From assembly GCA_030848705.1 (NCBI GenBank), contig CM061239.1:91246363-91310362 (forward strand): a DNA stretch of 64,000 nucleotides, given 5' to 3'. Under the pieces are notes generated by a model. That model had not been told where the DNA came from and did not search any database. It saw nothing but the letters and a program-made list of their open reading frames with translations. This document shows positions 34,986 to 45,059 of this stretch, piece by piece (positions within the stretch are counted from its first letter, which is position 1; the number at the start of each line of letters is the position of its first letter). The position numbers and the translations under genes are program-made. Source of the DNA: Heracleum sosnowskyi (Eukaryota; Streptophyta; Magnoliopsida; Apiales; Apiaceae).

Positions 34986-35000
34986 AAATTGGGGGGCAAA
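34986..35000 (+). other. Tat polypurine tract
   Basis: aaattggggggcaaa directly before the putative LTR start TGATATGGAC. Confidence 0.75.
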
Positions 35001-35505
35001 TGATATGGACAGAAAAGTAATTATAGAAATATAATTGACGGTCCAATGAAAAGGCTCGATATTTAATGCCCAAATCCCTGATTATTTATTAAATTCGTAA
35101 TTAATAAATAGGGAAATTATATAGCTCATGAAAAGAGCCCAAATTATGAAAAATTGGTCAAAGAAGGATCCAGAATCCCAATTAAAGGCAATTAATGAGT
35201 CATATCCTTTATCAACAAGGAAAAGACTTGCCCGCCAAGTAATACAATCCTTATCAGTTATCAATAAGAAGACTTATCCGCTAAGTCTCCTAAACGTACC
35301 ATAAATACAAGGCTCCAGACGTCTATATAAGGACTCTGATCCTACAATCAGAACTACGTCTTTGGCTTGATTCTCAGCATTAATTGAGATACGTAGGCAT
35401 CTTGTGAGGACCGATTTAGTCTTGAAACACAAGTGCAGCCATTAAAGCTCGAAGCTCATTACACCTTAGCATTAAATACATAAATACGTTTTTCAGTCCA
35501 CAACA
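35001..35505 (+). repeat. Tat 3' LTR
   Basis: Starts TGATATGGACAG after the polypurine tract; the end is placed at CCACAACA (about 35505). TATA-like tatataa at 35324-35330 is followed by the R/U5-like segment with CAGAACTACGTCTTTGGC. The 5' LTR is outside the window, so the right border rests on the CA end only. An inverted relative lies at 36505-36716. Confidence 0.7.
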
Positions 35506-35555
35506 AATAAGGATACTCAAAAAATGTGTAAAAAACTTATTGAAAGAGAATTAAT

Positions 35556-35860
35556 TTGTTAATAAAATTAATGGAAGAAAATAAATTAGAAAGAATTCAG
35601 AAAATAGTTGATAAAAATTTAACCTATAATAAAGATATTAATCAACATATTAAAAGTTGTAGAATTAGTAGAAATATTATAAAACTAAAAGAAGATACTA
35701 TTAAAATATTAAGAGAAATGTTAGAAAGAAAAGATGAAAAGATAAGAATATTACAAAGAAAATACTCTAACAATACAAGCGAGTAAAGATGCAGAAATAA
35801 ATGGACTTAAAAAGGTAATAACAGAACAATTCAAATTAATAATTGATTTATCAAATAAAT
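35556..35860 (+). pseudogene. Lys/Asn-rich ORF A, possible endogenous pararetrovirus relic
   Basis: Open from 35556 to TAA 35786, then continuing in another frame to a TAA that lies one base before the next ATG (35864). So it was probably one frame of about 100 codons, now shifted near 35770. The composition is rich in Lys, Ile, Asn and Glu with a helical look (KEDTIKILREMLERKDEKIR). Three short, closely packed ORFs of this kind recall the layout of badna-like Caulimoviridae, but no polymerase or coat domain is present to confirm it. The base composition is more A-rich than the neighbouring elements. Confidence 0.3.
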
Positions 35861-35863
35861 AAA

Positions 35864-36091
35864 ATGACAAATTTATATTGGGATCCAAATTCAGTTAGAA
35901 GAAGATCTAAGAATTTACAATATTTTATAAAATCTCAAGAAAAAATTAAAAACCAAATGGATAAAATTCAAGAAAGGTTAGATGTTTTAGATTGGACAGA
36001 AGAAAATAGAATAGAAAGAATGAGATTATATCAACAATTAGGGAAATTAATTGAATTGTATAGAAGAGAAAGAGGAAGTGCACAATGGTAG
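35864..36091 (+). pseudogene. Short coiled-coil ORF B, possible pararetrovirus relic
   Basis: Starts at ATG 35864, one base after the stop of ORF A, and ends TAG 36091 (75 codons). Sequence words include MTNLYWDPNSVRRRSK, QEKIKNQMDKIQERLDVLDW and YRRERGSAQW. Strong heptad-like helix with a basic N-terminus. I do not recognise the family. The tight stop-start spacing suggests a polycistronic viral-type arrangement rather than a plant gene. Confidence 0.35.
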
Positions 36092-36132
36092 CATGAAATA
36101 TTGTTAGAAAATGTAAATTTGTACTAGATAAA

Positions 36133-36480
36133 ATGGATAAAGGAAAAGAATTGGTAGAAGATAATAACGAATCATATTACCAAATGGATACAAACAAAGA
36201 AGGAACATCACAAACACTAAGCTTTAAACAGAAAACTTATCAAAAAATACAAAATGAGAACGAAGAATTATCTGTAAAGAAAATATTTCAAACAAATTGG
36301 TTTCAAAGAAATAAAGAAATAAAGAAATTAAATATGTAGCACAAAAACATGAAAATATAATAGATACTACCAGTGTAAATGGAAGAGCAAAAATAAATTT
36401 AATAACTGATGAAATAATAAAAAGAGAATTGAGAAAATTATCTACTAAAGAAGCAAAGAAATTGTTGTGGAATAAAAAAC
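36133..36480 (+). pseudogene. Truncated ORF C, possible start of a viral polyprotein
   Basis: ATG 36133 (MDKGKELVEDNNESYYQMD) reads to TAG 36339. A neighbouring frame stays open and coding-like to about 36480 (words such as VNGRAKINLITDEIIKREL), so a frameshift near 36325 is likely. The sequence is then cut off by an inverted Tat LTR fragment. Only the first ~115 codons remain. A virus origin is a guess from layout and composition. Confidence 0.3.
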
Positions 36481-36504
36481 GTACTTGTAAATTAACTGCT
36501 AGGG

Positions 36505-36716
36505 TTTCAGAGCTTTCGAGCTTCAATGGCTGTTCTCGTGTTTCGTGACTAAATCTGTCCTCACAAGATGCCTACGTATCTCAATTCGTTATTGTGAATC
36601 AAGCCAAAAAACGTAGTTCTGATTGAAGAATCAGGTCCTTTATATAGGCGTCAAGAGCCTTGTATTTAGGGTATGTTTGGGAGACTTAGCGAATAAGTCT
36701 CCTTCTTGACTGTGAC
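36505..36716 (-). repeat. Inverted fragment of a Tat-type LTR
   Basis: The reverse complement matches the R/U5-side of the Tat LTR (shared words GAGATACGTAGGCATCTTGTGAGGA, CAGAACTACGT and CTATATAA), with about 15-20% difference by eye. The segment is partial: the remainder of that LTR is not seen to the right. Confidence 0.8.
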
Positions 36717-37029
36717 TAGTTGTTAGGCTCAAGGCATGTCTGAATACCACTATTAACAAGCCTACACATTGTGACTATGGCACTCTACATGACCTAGTGA
36801 ATTCGTTCACTGGGATATAGTATAGGTCTCCATTGTACTTGTCTTGTTTTCATGTATTTAGCTTTATTCTGTATGCTCAAAGTTATAATGAGCCTAGTAA
36901 GTTTCTTGCACCTAGAATGTACATAGGCCATGGAATAATTATCCTGGAAGAAGTTCAATTTGTTCATGCAGCAGGATTGGAGTGAATAAAGCCTTGAAGA
37001 AATAAGTTGCAGAAATTTGTCTAAGTCTC
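36717..37029. other. Unassigned sequence
   Basis: No gene, LTR border or repeat recognised. An 83-codon minus-strand frame (36794-37045) has no recognisable motif. Confidence 0.4.
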
Positions 37030-37271
37030 TATATCGTGAAGTCATAATGAGCTATGTCGTGAAGTCCTAAATTTCCATGTCGTGAAGTACTGAGATCGCA
37101 TAGTCCAAAATGAACTATGTCGTGAAGTCCTCAAGGCTCATGTCGTGAAGTGTTGAGATCGCAAATTCAGAATGTACTAGATCGTGAAGTCCTCAGAAAG
37201 GCTATATCGCGAAGTCATCAAAAAGGCTATATCGCGAAGTCCTCAAATAGGCTATGTCGGGAAGTCCTCAA
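37030..37271. repeat. Minisatellite with ATRTCGYGAAGTCCTCA core
   Basis: About nine copies of a core like ATGTCGTGAAGTCCTCA with spacers of 6-22 bases, including longer units with GAGATCGCA. The last copies (ATATCGCGAAGTC...) are about 25 bp apart. The array ends exactly where the next LTR starts (37272). Confidence 0.85.
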
Positions 37272-39509
37272 TGTAAGATCCGGGAAAATTACGTGTTAAT
37301 ATTTGATGTGGAATGAAATTTTATTTTCATATCCATAATTATTAAATGTTTTATCTGTTTAAAAGTGTTAAGTTATTCGTTAAATGGTTGAATATGGGAC
37401 CTTGGGATGCTATGTGAATATTTGAGGTAATTGGAATTTATTTTGAGGATAACATTTTATTTCGTTTTATTTTAATTATCGAAAAGAAAATCCAAATTCG
37501 AAGGCGTTACCGGAGTCCTATTTCAATGCTCTTATAGTCGAATCGAAGATCTTGGAATCTAGTTTCATAATCTACCATCAGATTTTGTGTGGGGTAAAAT
37601 TCTGAATTTCTATTATTTTTATTAAATTCGATTATATATATATTAAAATTATGAATTTTTGTAAACGTGATTGATTGCTGATTTTGATGTTACCATTGTG
37701 TAGATTATGTTTTTCTGGTCAATTTCATATATTATATGTTGAATTTAGAGTTCAGTAACGTATAGAAATCGAGATTTGATTGTCGTGTTTTTCGTGTTCT
37801 TGAGAATCAAAACTATTTTTGAAGGTGTTATTGATATCGGATTTTGGAGTTCAAGTAGTCGAATCAAAGCTCTTATAATCTAGTTTCTGAATATGCAATC
37901 AGTTTCATCAGAGGATAAAGTTTCAATTTTATATAAAGTTTTCTTAATTCTGGAAAAAAAATAAAGTAGGGTTCATATTCAAAAATTGGGGATTTTTGAT
38001 TCTGAGTTCGTTCACTTGTTTTGATGGCTGGAATAGCTTTATATGATTATGTATAATCGCTTTACATGTTTAATTGAGTCGTTCTATTCCTAGATTAGCT
38101 AGTTCGATTTCTTAGTTTTTTTTCGAATTTTCAAATCATTAGTTCGTAAAATCTGTTGATTGTTCGTGTATGTGAATATGGGGGTTAGATTTTACGTGTT
38201 CCAAGCTTTGTGTTGGTATATAGAACATTGAGTTTGGTAAAGGATTTGTGTTAGTCGGATTTTTGGCCGGATTTTGGTACCGCCGGCGACTTCACCGGCT
38301 GGTGGCAGCCATTAAAGCTGGCAACAGAGCGTTTTATAGTTTAGTACCTCAAGTTTTGAAGATGATGAAGTTTGGTCCCTGAAGTTTTTCAAAATTGCAA
38401 ATTGGTCCCCTGACCAAATTATTTTTCTAAATTATTGATTTTTAATTTATAAAAATCTATTTTGTTTATTTAAATTTTGAAAAATAGTTTTAAAAATGAC
38501 TTTTAAATTCTAAAAATTTCTTTTAAATTCTGAAATTTTTATTTAATTATTCCTTAATTATTTAAGGAATTATTTTGATATTTTTATTTTCCAAAATTCT
38601 TTATTTATTTTGGAAAATGAGTTAAAAATTATTTAAATTAGGAAAAATATTCCTAAAAATGTTTTATTAATTATTTAAAATTCCTAAATGATTTATAAAA
38701 TCATTTTAGGCCTTTCTTTCGAGTTACAAATTATTTCTTGAATGTTATGAGACTTATGTGATTTATTTATCGCAATTAAATGACAAAATGTGTTACATGA
38801 ATTATGTGAATTATCTGGTTATTGAGTCATAAATACAAATAAGTGTTTTGGAACTCGTTTAAATATTTTGATCGTGTCTAATATTATCACGAGGGGTAGT
38901 TAGAATAGAAATTTGTCAGTATTGTTAGAAAATGAGATTTACGAGACCGTTGACTTAGATGTTGACTTTTATATTATAGAGATTTTTGACGAGCGAGTTA
39001 CGTGAATTATTTATTTGGTCAATCGTGATTATTCTATCAATTAAATATGGTTATCTATGCAACATAGACTATTGGACGAGACAAGCCAGATTATCGAAGT
39101 ATGTTAAATGAAAGACGTCGGAGAAGGATGAGGTATTGTTTACGACTGATTGGGTTATTTGTGAGGCGATATAACACCAAGGCAACGTCAACACTCATAG
39201 GGGACATTTCCAAGTATTTTATTCCGACGGAGATATCGGTAAGACTAGTAAGTGCATCAGAGTTAAGTTACGTATCGTTTATGGAATGTGAGAATCATAC
39301 GTTGAAGACTAAAGTACCGTCTCATGTTTGACTATTAAGGCAGACACGTGGATTCAAAATCGTAGGATCAGATTCATGGTAATCACAAGAACGTTAAATC
39401 AAAGAAGGATTGAAATAGAGAATCGTGCTATAAAACAGAATAAGGAGGAAGTCGTTTTATTTCAGCTTTACGTAATAGCTAAGGACCAGAGGCAAGTGTC
39501 TATACCCTT
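37272..39509 (+). repeat. Partial Tekay-type LTR, interrupted at its right side
   Basis: Starts TGTAAGATCCGGGAAAATTACG, like the LTR at 39510 (TGTAAGATCCGTGAAC), and shares several blocks with it. The right end (GGCAAGTGTCTATACCC) matches the sequence near 41622 in the other LTR, where about 1 kb of LTR should still follow. So the Tekay element at 39510 inserted into this older, related LTR. The candidate duplicated target is ccctt (39505-39509). Short open frames at 39101-39564 are not supported as genes. Confidence 0.75.
37490..37940. repeat. Diverged tandem duplication inside the outer LTR
   Basis: A block of about 120 bp near 37490-37610 (GAAGGCGTTACC, TAGTCGAATCGAAGATCTT, TCTAGTTTC) recurs near 37795-37930 (GAAGGTGTTATT, TAGTCGAATCAAAGCTCTT, TCTAGTTTC). 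A third relative occurs once in the Tekay LTR at about 40181-40310. Confidence 0.75.
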
Positions 39510-42500
39510 TGTAAGATCCGTGAACTTTATTAATGATATAATTTGTATTATATGTGTAGAATAATTATTATGAAGTATTTTGAGTTCTAATGATAAAGGA
39601 TGTTAAGTGATTATGTGTATATTGGTGTGTCGGAAGCCCCGTTCAAATATCTTGTCATTTGAAAATATCTTCAATTTTGAGCCCCGTTTTGAAAATTCAA
39701 GGGCCCCGTTGAAATTTTGTACATCATTATTATCCCTTCGTCATTCGTGTCCGAATCATTATCGGAGGATTTATTCGTATTATTATATCCCTTATTATCC
39801 GATACTATCAATAGTATTTGTTTTATTCAAAGAAAGAAAGAGAAAAATTATTCCAAACCCTAACCCTAATTTTCTAGGATAATTGATATATCGTCCGTAT
39901 CAATAATACATCTGTTATAGCCCCAGTATTCTTGAGCATTAGTTATATAAATGATATGTATTGATTTGGATAACTATCAGTCTTTGTGGATAGCTATCAC
40001 CTCGTAAAACGTGTATTTTTCTAAATTAGGGGTTTTAAGCGTACCAGTGGATCAATATCGATCCAAAAATGTCGTTTAGGGTATTATTTTCCACTAAGTA
40101 TAAAAAGGAGAATCGTACATTATTCTTCATACAATCCGTATTAAAAATACAGAAAAATATAAAATTCCTGAACCGTGTTCTTCGGGTTCTTGAAAATCAA
40201 AATCAATTTCGAAGGTGTTATTGAAATCCAAATCACAAGTTCAAGTATTCAAATCAAAGATCTTGAGCTCTAGTTTCAGAATCTTCCAACCATATCATCA
40301 TCTGGTAATTTTTTGATTTTCTATGAATTTTTCAATATTAAAATTAAATTAAGGTTCTTGATTAAAATTGGGGATTTTCATTCTGTTGATTCTCCGTTCA
40401 ATTGATTGCTTCCGCCATTTTCCTAGGGTTCTAATCAGTAGGAATTCATGCTTTAATTTCATGTTTATGTTCGATTTTGAGAAATTCGATTTCTAGGGTT
40501 TTGCCCAATTTTTCTTTTTAATAGTCCGTTCATATGAATGATCTGACATTGTTTTTGATAGAGGGCTTTTGTTGTATGTGTTCTTAGCTTCATTTTAACA
40601 TAAAGAACGTAGAGTTTCATGTACGATTTTGGTAGATCGGAAATTTTTTTAAGGTCACCGGAAAATAGTCGGGTTTGAAGTTCCGGTGATGTTTTTGATC
40701 GGAATGTGTTGATATGGTTATAAGGAATGTTTTGATATAAAAAGCCCCAATTTTTATCAAGTTTTCAGGTCGTCGGATTCTGGAATTTTCGCCAGATTCT
40801 GGGATTTTTCCGGGTTGTTCTTCCCGACCCGTTTGTGTTCTTCCCGACCCGTTTACCCGTTTTCCTGACCCGGTTTCAATCTTCGAAACCCTAAAATATT
40901 TTCAGAAAACTGTTTTTGAATTTTATTTTTTAAATTTAATTCAAAAATAGTTTAAATATTTATAAAAATCATATTTTTATTTTAAAAATACATTTTTAAA
41001 TTCAGAAAATTCTGGAAAATTATATTTAATCATTTAAATTCGAAAACTGATTAAATTTAATTGTTTTAATTATTGTTAATTAATAATTAATTTATTTAAT
41101 TTATTGATTAATTCTTTTAATCAGTTAATTCTTAATAATTAATTATTAATTAGATTTAATTAATTTAAATTAGGTTTAATTATTTTCTAGCTTGATTTAA
41201 TTATTTAAAAATAGTTTGAGCATTTGGAAATTGTCAATTAATTTTATATTAATTGATTTAATTGTTTTTAAATACTTATATTGGGATTAAAAATCTGATT
41301 TTTGATTTAAAAATTGTTTGTGACTTATTTAAATTCAAATAAGCCTCGAATATCGTTCTAAAAATATTTATAAGTGCTATATGGTTCTTATGAGATGTGT
41401 AATGTGTTTTATAGTCCGTAAATGCCCGTACGAGGGCTAGTGTCTGAGTTTTAAATGCCCGGTTACTTGTTTAAATGTGATAATGATTATGATTGTGTGT
41501 CGAGGATAGAATGAGGTTAGTTAGACTTACAGTTATAAGTTGTTTATTATAGAATCGAGTTCCCGGAGCAAGGGAAAGGGAAAAGTAGAGTGAACGAGGT
41601 AGAATCCCGTCAGCGACGTAGACCAGGCAAGTATCTATGCCTTTACTTGTTGATTCAATTGTTATTATTCGTAAAGATTACATGTATGTTACCATCATAA
41701 CGATTCAGATTATTCAATCTTCACCCCTATTGAGCACTTGATGTTGTTTCTTTGAATATCCCTAACTTTTGATTTAATCCACAATCGTGTTAGATATCAG
41801 AAACCTTCACCTTCAATTCAGTTTATATTGATGATAACCATTGTTGACTTTCTTAAATAAGAATGTTGTACCCTGGAAACCATTCCGAATCTATTTCTCG
41901 GACTTCATTTGATATTGAATAGTTGAAACTCTTTTGCAACTATTACACCCTGTCGTTGTATACTTATCTTGTTATGCATGTTATTGCTTATACTCTGTGA
42001 TAGAATTGGCATGTTTTAAAATGTGACCAGTAATGGTCGGGCCATATTTATGGTCGTAATAACTTAAGGCCCAGATGGCCATGGATCATAGTGGAGTACT
42101 ATGCTATAAGCTAGTCCGGGGTTGATGCGTGACTGATCAGCAGCTCAACCTTTGTATTTGAAAAATGTAGAAGTCCAATTCTAATCCCTCTTTCTTCAAT
42201 AAAGATTGTTTAAAGCATATGTTTGACTTGTAAATTGTTGATTCAGATAACTGAATTCCTTCCTTTCATTATGGAACTGTGATTGATATATATTATGTTT
42301 GCTGAGCACTTATGGCTCATACTTATTTTGTTTCTAACCCTATTCCAGTAAAGCGAGAGAATGAACAGACACAACGCTAGTGACAGTTCTCCCGATGCTA
42401 GGAGATCACCTCGAGTGATTGTCATTGGACGGATAGTTTTTTATTTTGATAGTTAGACTAGTTGTCTAGCTTTGTATATTAAGTTGTGTAATAACTCTGA

Positions 42501-42679
42501 AAACTGGTTTGTAATAATATTGACTTAGAAGCTTGTTTCTTGCCATAATCTGGATGCGGTCTTGGATAAGGGGCATTTTATGTTATTGTTATATTATGCA
42601 TGTGCTATATACAGGTATGTTGTGTTTCGTTGGTTGAGTGACTCCCAAGATCTGTGCCCCGGGTCTGGAGGGCGTCACA
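39510..42679 (+). repeat. Tekay-like 5' LTR
   Basis: TGTAAGATCCGTG to GGGCGTCACA, 3,170 bp. TATA box tataaaaa lies at 40099-40106 and is conserved at 59573-59580. An A/T-only-like block occurs at 40900-41250. The segment near 41450 lacks about 33 bp present in the 3' LTR (60944-60977). Two CCCTAA words near 39857 are telo-box-like. Confidence 0.92.
40099..40106 (+). promoter_or_regulatory. Candidate TATA box of Tekay-like LTR
   Basis: tataaaaa after ccactaag, conserved in the second LTR copy at 59573-59580, about 590 bp from the LTR start. Confidence 0.55.
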
Positions 42680-42682
42680 GGT

Positions 42683-42694
42683 TGGTATCAGAGC
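42683..42694 (+). other. Tekay-like primer-binding site
   Basis: tggtatcagagc, three bases after the LTR end; initiator tRNA-Met type. Confidence 0.93.
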
Positions 42695-42822
42695 AACATG
42701 TTATGGCATTTGAAACAAGTTAGGATTTAGGGTCCAGGATAACATAGAGGGTTAGGAATTCACCTAATGGTCATAGAAGGTCGATTAGAGATATTATGCG
42801 TAGTAATTGAGTATGATTATAA

Positions 42823-43367
42823 TTGCAGCCACCTAGCTCTAGTTCAGATTCAGATCCGTCAGAGCATACGAGAGAGGAGAGACATGTACCAGATATGAGA
42901 GCAGGACCGTCGCGACCGACACTACCTCAGTCTGGACCTATAGTGGTCAGGGGGATCCTATACCTTGTCCCGTTCCACTTCGACGCGTACCCGCAGCACC
43001 GCGGTCTCAGGCATCAGTTTCTGGACCATTGTATCAGATGACTCAGCCACCAGTTTCACATCACCATTATCAGAGGATGAGAGAGGAGAGGGATTAATTT
43101 CATAAACAGGTATTAGAGATGTGTGGGATGCGTTCAGCGGAGGCAGGTGTAGCCAGAGATAGAGATAGATTTAGGAATCAGGTAGGAGAGACACGGATGA
43201 GACTCAGGGTTGTGAGGACATTGGTAGAGACGAGGTTGCATGGACTAGCTACTAGCAGGGAGGGAGAGACTACAGTAGGGATGAGAGAGATTTTGGATTT
43301 TGCGATGAGGGAGATTGGGGAGATTTCCGGACCAGCACTATGGGAGACCAGAGATGATGATCCATGA
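42823..43367 (+). pseudogene. Possible broken leader ORF upstream of gag
   Basis: Coding-like sequence between PBS and gag. It opens in one frame after ttgcag with a Ser/Asp/Glu-rich start (PPSSSSDSDPSEHTREE), shifts near 42955, reads Pro/Arg-rich, hits a stop near 43097, and continues in a third frame (RDRFRNQVGETRMRLRVV, ILDFAMREIGEISGPALWE) to TGA 43367. It may be an extra leader protein or a decayed N-terminal gag extension. I do not recognise the family. Confidence 0.35.
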
Positions 43368-43778
43368 GCCGGTAGAGACGAGGTTGGGTTATTATGTGGA
43401 TGTCAGTCAGATAGTACATAGATGCATAGTATAGTACCAGCAGTGCACCAGGCTTATAGTATCGCCTTGGATTGTTGTTGTGTTTTGTTGTTGTACTATT
43501 GATCGGCAGTTGTAGTTCAGCTATGACACACTTTAATTTTGAAAGTGTTCTACGCTTGTATCGAATCTATGTATATATTTATGATAACCATCTTTCGTAA
43601 AACTGTTATTATTCTTTTGTTATTCATTTTCAATATTATAATTGTTATCATACTTGTGCAACGAGCGTACTTTTACGCCGTTGAAAATCCGTAAATTATG
43701 ATTCTACCAATTGTTTTCTCTTTCTCTTCTATTATAGAATTATTGGATTAAATTAATTATTGTTTATTCATCAGCAAT
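43368..43778 (+). other. Non-coding leader before Tekay-like gag
   Basis: A/T-rich with stops in all frames; no feature recognised. Confidence 0.5.
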
Positions 43779-44726
43779 ATGCCTCCTAGACGAAATACCC
43801 GTGCGAATAATTCCACTGACCAAGAAGGTCAACATAATACACCTCCAACGGGTCATTTAGATCCGGTTGTAATACAGCTTTTGAACACTCTCACTCAACA
43901 AACTACTGCTCTAGCACAACAACAACAACAGATCCAACAGCAGTTACTACAGCATCAGCATCAACAACAGCAGCACCAGCAGGTAGTACCCGTGGTTACG
44001 TTTAAATCTTTTCAAGCAGCAAAACCTCCAGAGTTCAAGGGATCTGCTGATCCAGTTGAGGCAAAGGCATGGTTAAAGGAAATGGAGAAAGCTTTTACGT
44101 TGATAGAGGTAACGGGAGAAAAGAAAACTGAGTATGCTAGTTATTTTCTGAAAAATGAGGCAAGTTATTGGTGGGAAACTAGTAAGGCTTTAGAACCTGA
44201 AGGGTTAATTACATGGGAGAGATTTACAAAATTGTTTTTAGAGAAGTATTTTCCTGATTTTATGCGAGATCAAATGGAGTTGAAATTTCTAGAATTGAAG
44301 CAAGGTAGTATGACTGTTTCTCAATACGAGACCAAGTTTACCGAGTTGTCTAGGTTCGTTCTGACATACGTTGATACGGAGAAGAAGAAGGCCAAGAGGT
44401 TCCAACAGGGATCGAGGTCATGGATTCGTAGTAAGTTAGCAGTTTTGGAATTAGATACATATGCAGCCGTAGTACAGAAGGCAATGATTGCGGAAGGAGA
44501 GAGTGATTCATACATGAGAGAGAGAGAGAGAAAATAAGAAAAGAAAGGTAGGGACATCTGATAAGGTACAATCACATGGAGATCTTCAGAGCCATCCAAA
44601 TAAGAAACCAGGATTCCAGCCGAGCAGAGGTATAACTTTCAAGAAACCAGATACCGGAAATGCAGGACCAATCAATCGTCCACCAATAAATAATCAGCAA
44701 GTAGTTCTCAGACCTCCATTGCCAGA
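43779..44726 (+). pseudogene. gag: Tekay-like gag (capsid part)
   Basis: ATG 43779 begins MPPRRNTRANNST, a typical chromovirus gag start. Residues ~40-72 are a Gln/His run (CAACAACAA repeats). The capsid domain follows, with FKGSADPVEAKAWLKEMEKA, YWWETSKALEPEGL and KYFPDFMRDQMELKFLELKQ. The frame ends at TAA 44535-44537 inside an (AG)n run (44516-44532). Another frame continues coherent coding (NKKPGFQPSRG), so a repeat-slippage frameshift is likely. A further frameshift lies near 44741. Confidence 0.88.
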
Positions 44727-45059
44727 ATGCAAGACATGCGGGAAAGACATCCAGGTATATGCCATAGATTGAGTATCACATGTTTTAGGTGTAACCAGAA
44801 GGACCATTATGCCAGGGATTGCAAGACAGGTATTGTGTGCCATCGATGTAAGAGACCAGGCCATATGATCAAGGATTGTAAAGCGCCAGCACTCGTGAAC
44901 AACATGATTCGAGCTATAGAGGCACCTCCAGCTGTTGATATTCAGCCGTTAGCCAAAACCTATAATATGCCAATGAGGGAAGCAGTGAGAGACTCTAATG
45001 TGGTGGCAGGTACACTTCTAGTAAATTCTGTTAATGCTAAAGTGCTGATAGATTCATGA
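44727..45059 (+). pseudogene. Tekay-like gag zinc knuckles and start of protease
   Basis: Carries two CCHC knuckles, CFRCNQKDHYARDC and CHRCKRPGHMIKDC, which bind the RNA. A linker follows, then protease up to the active site. The catalytic motif should read Asp-Ser-Gly, but the third codon is TGA (45057-45059), so the protease is cut exactly at its glycine. Confidence 0.85.

Larger units (their letters stand above)
1..35505 (+). mobile_element. Ty3/gypsy Tat-lineage LTR retrotransposon, 5' end outside window
   Basis: The outermost element of the left half. Order seen: gag end, protease, RT, RNase H, second RNase H, integrase, an antisense accessory gene, tandem repeats, polypurine tract, 3' LTR. 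A second RNase H domain before integrase and an extra gene between pol and the 3' LTR are known marks of the Tat lineage. The element is interrupted at 4621-31906 by a copia element. The 5' LTR and most of gag lie left of base 1. The pol genes carry one frameshift and one internal stop, so this copy is inactive. Lineage is inferred from RT and RNase H wording and gene order. Confidence 0.88.

Noticed and set aside
39853..39875. Interstitial telomere repeat (CCCTAACCCTAA)
   Set aside because: Only about two units, present at the same place in both Tekay LTR copies (also near 59333). More likely a telo-box-like promoter element or chance.
39101..39882. Three adjacent short frames (39101-39331, 39328-39564, 39607-39882)
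   Set aside because: They span the junction of two LTRs. The third recurs at 59081 only as part of the 3' LTR.
40900..41250. A/T-only-like block as a replication origin or matrix attachment region
   Set aside because: The same block occurs in the 3' LTR (60400-60750). It is a compositional property of this LTR and the sequence gives no specific support.
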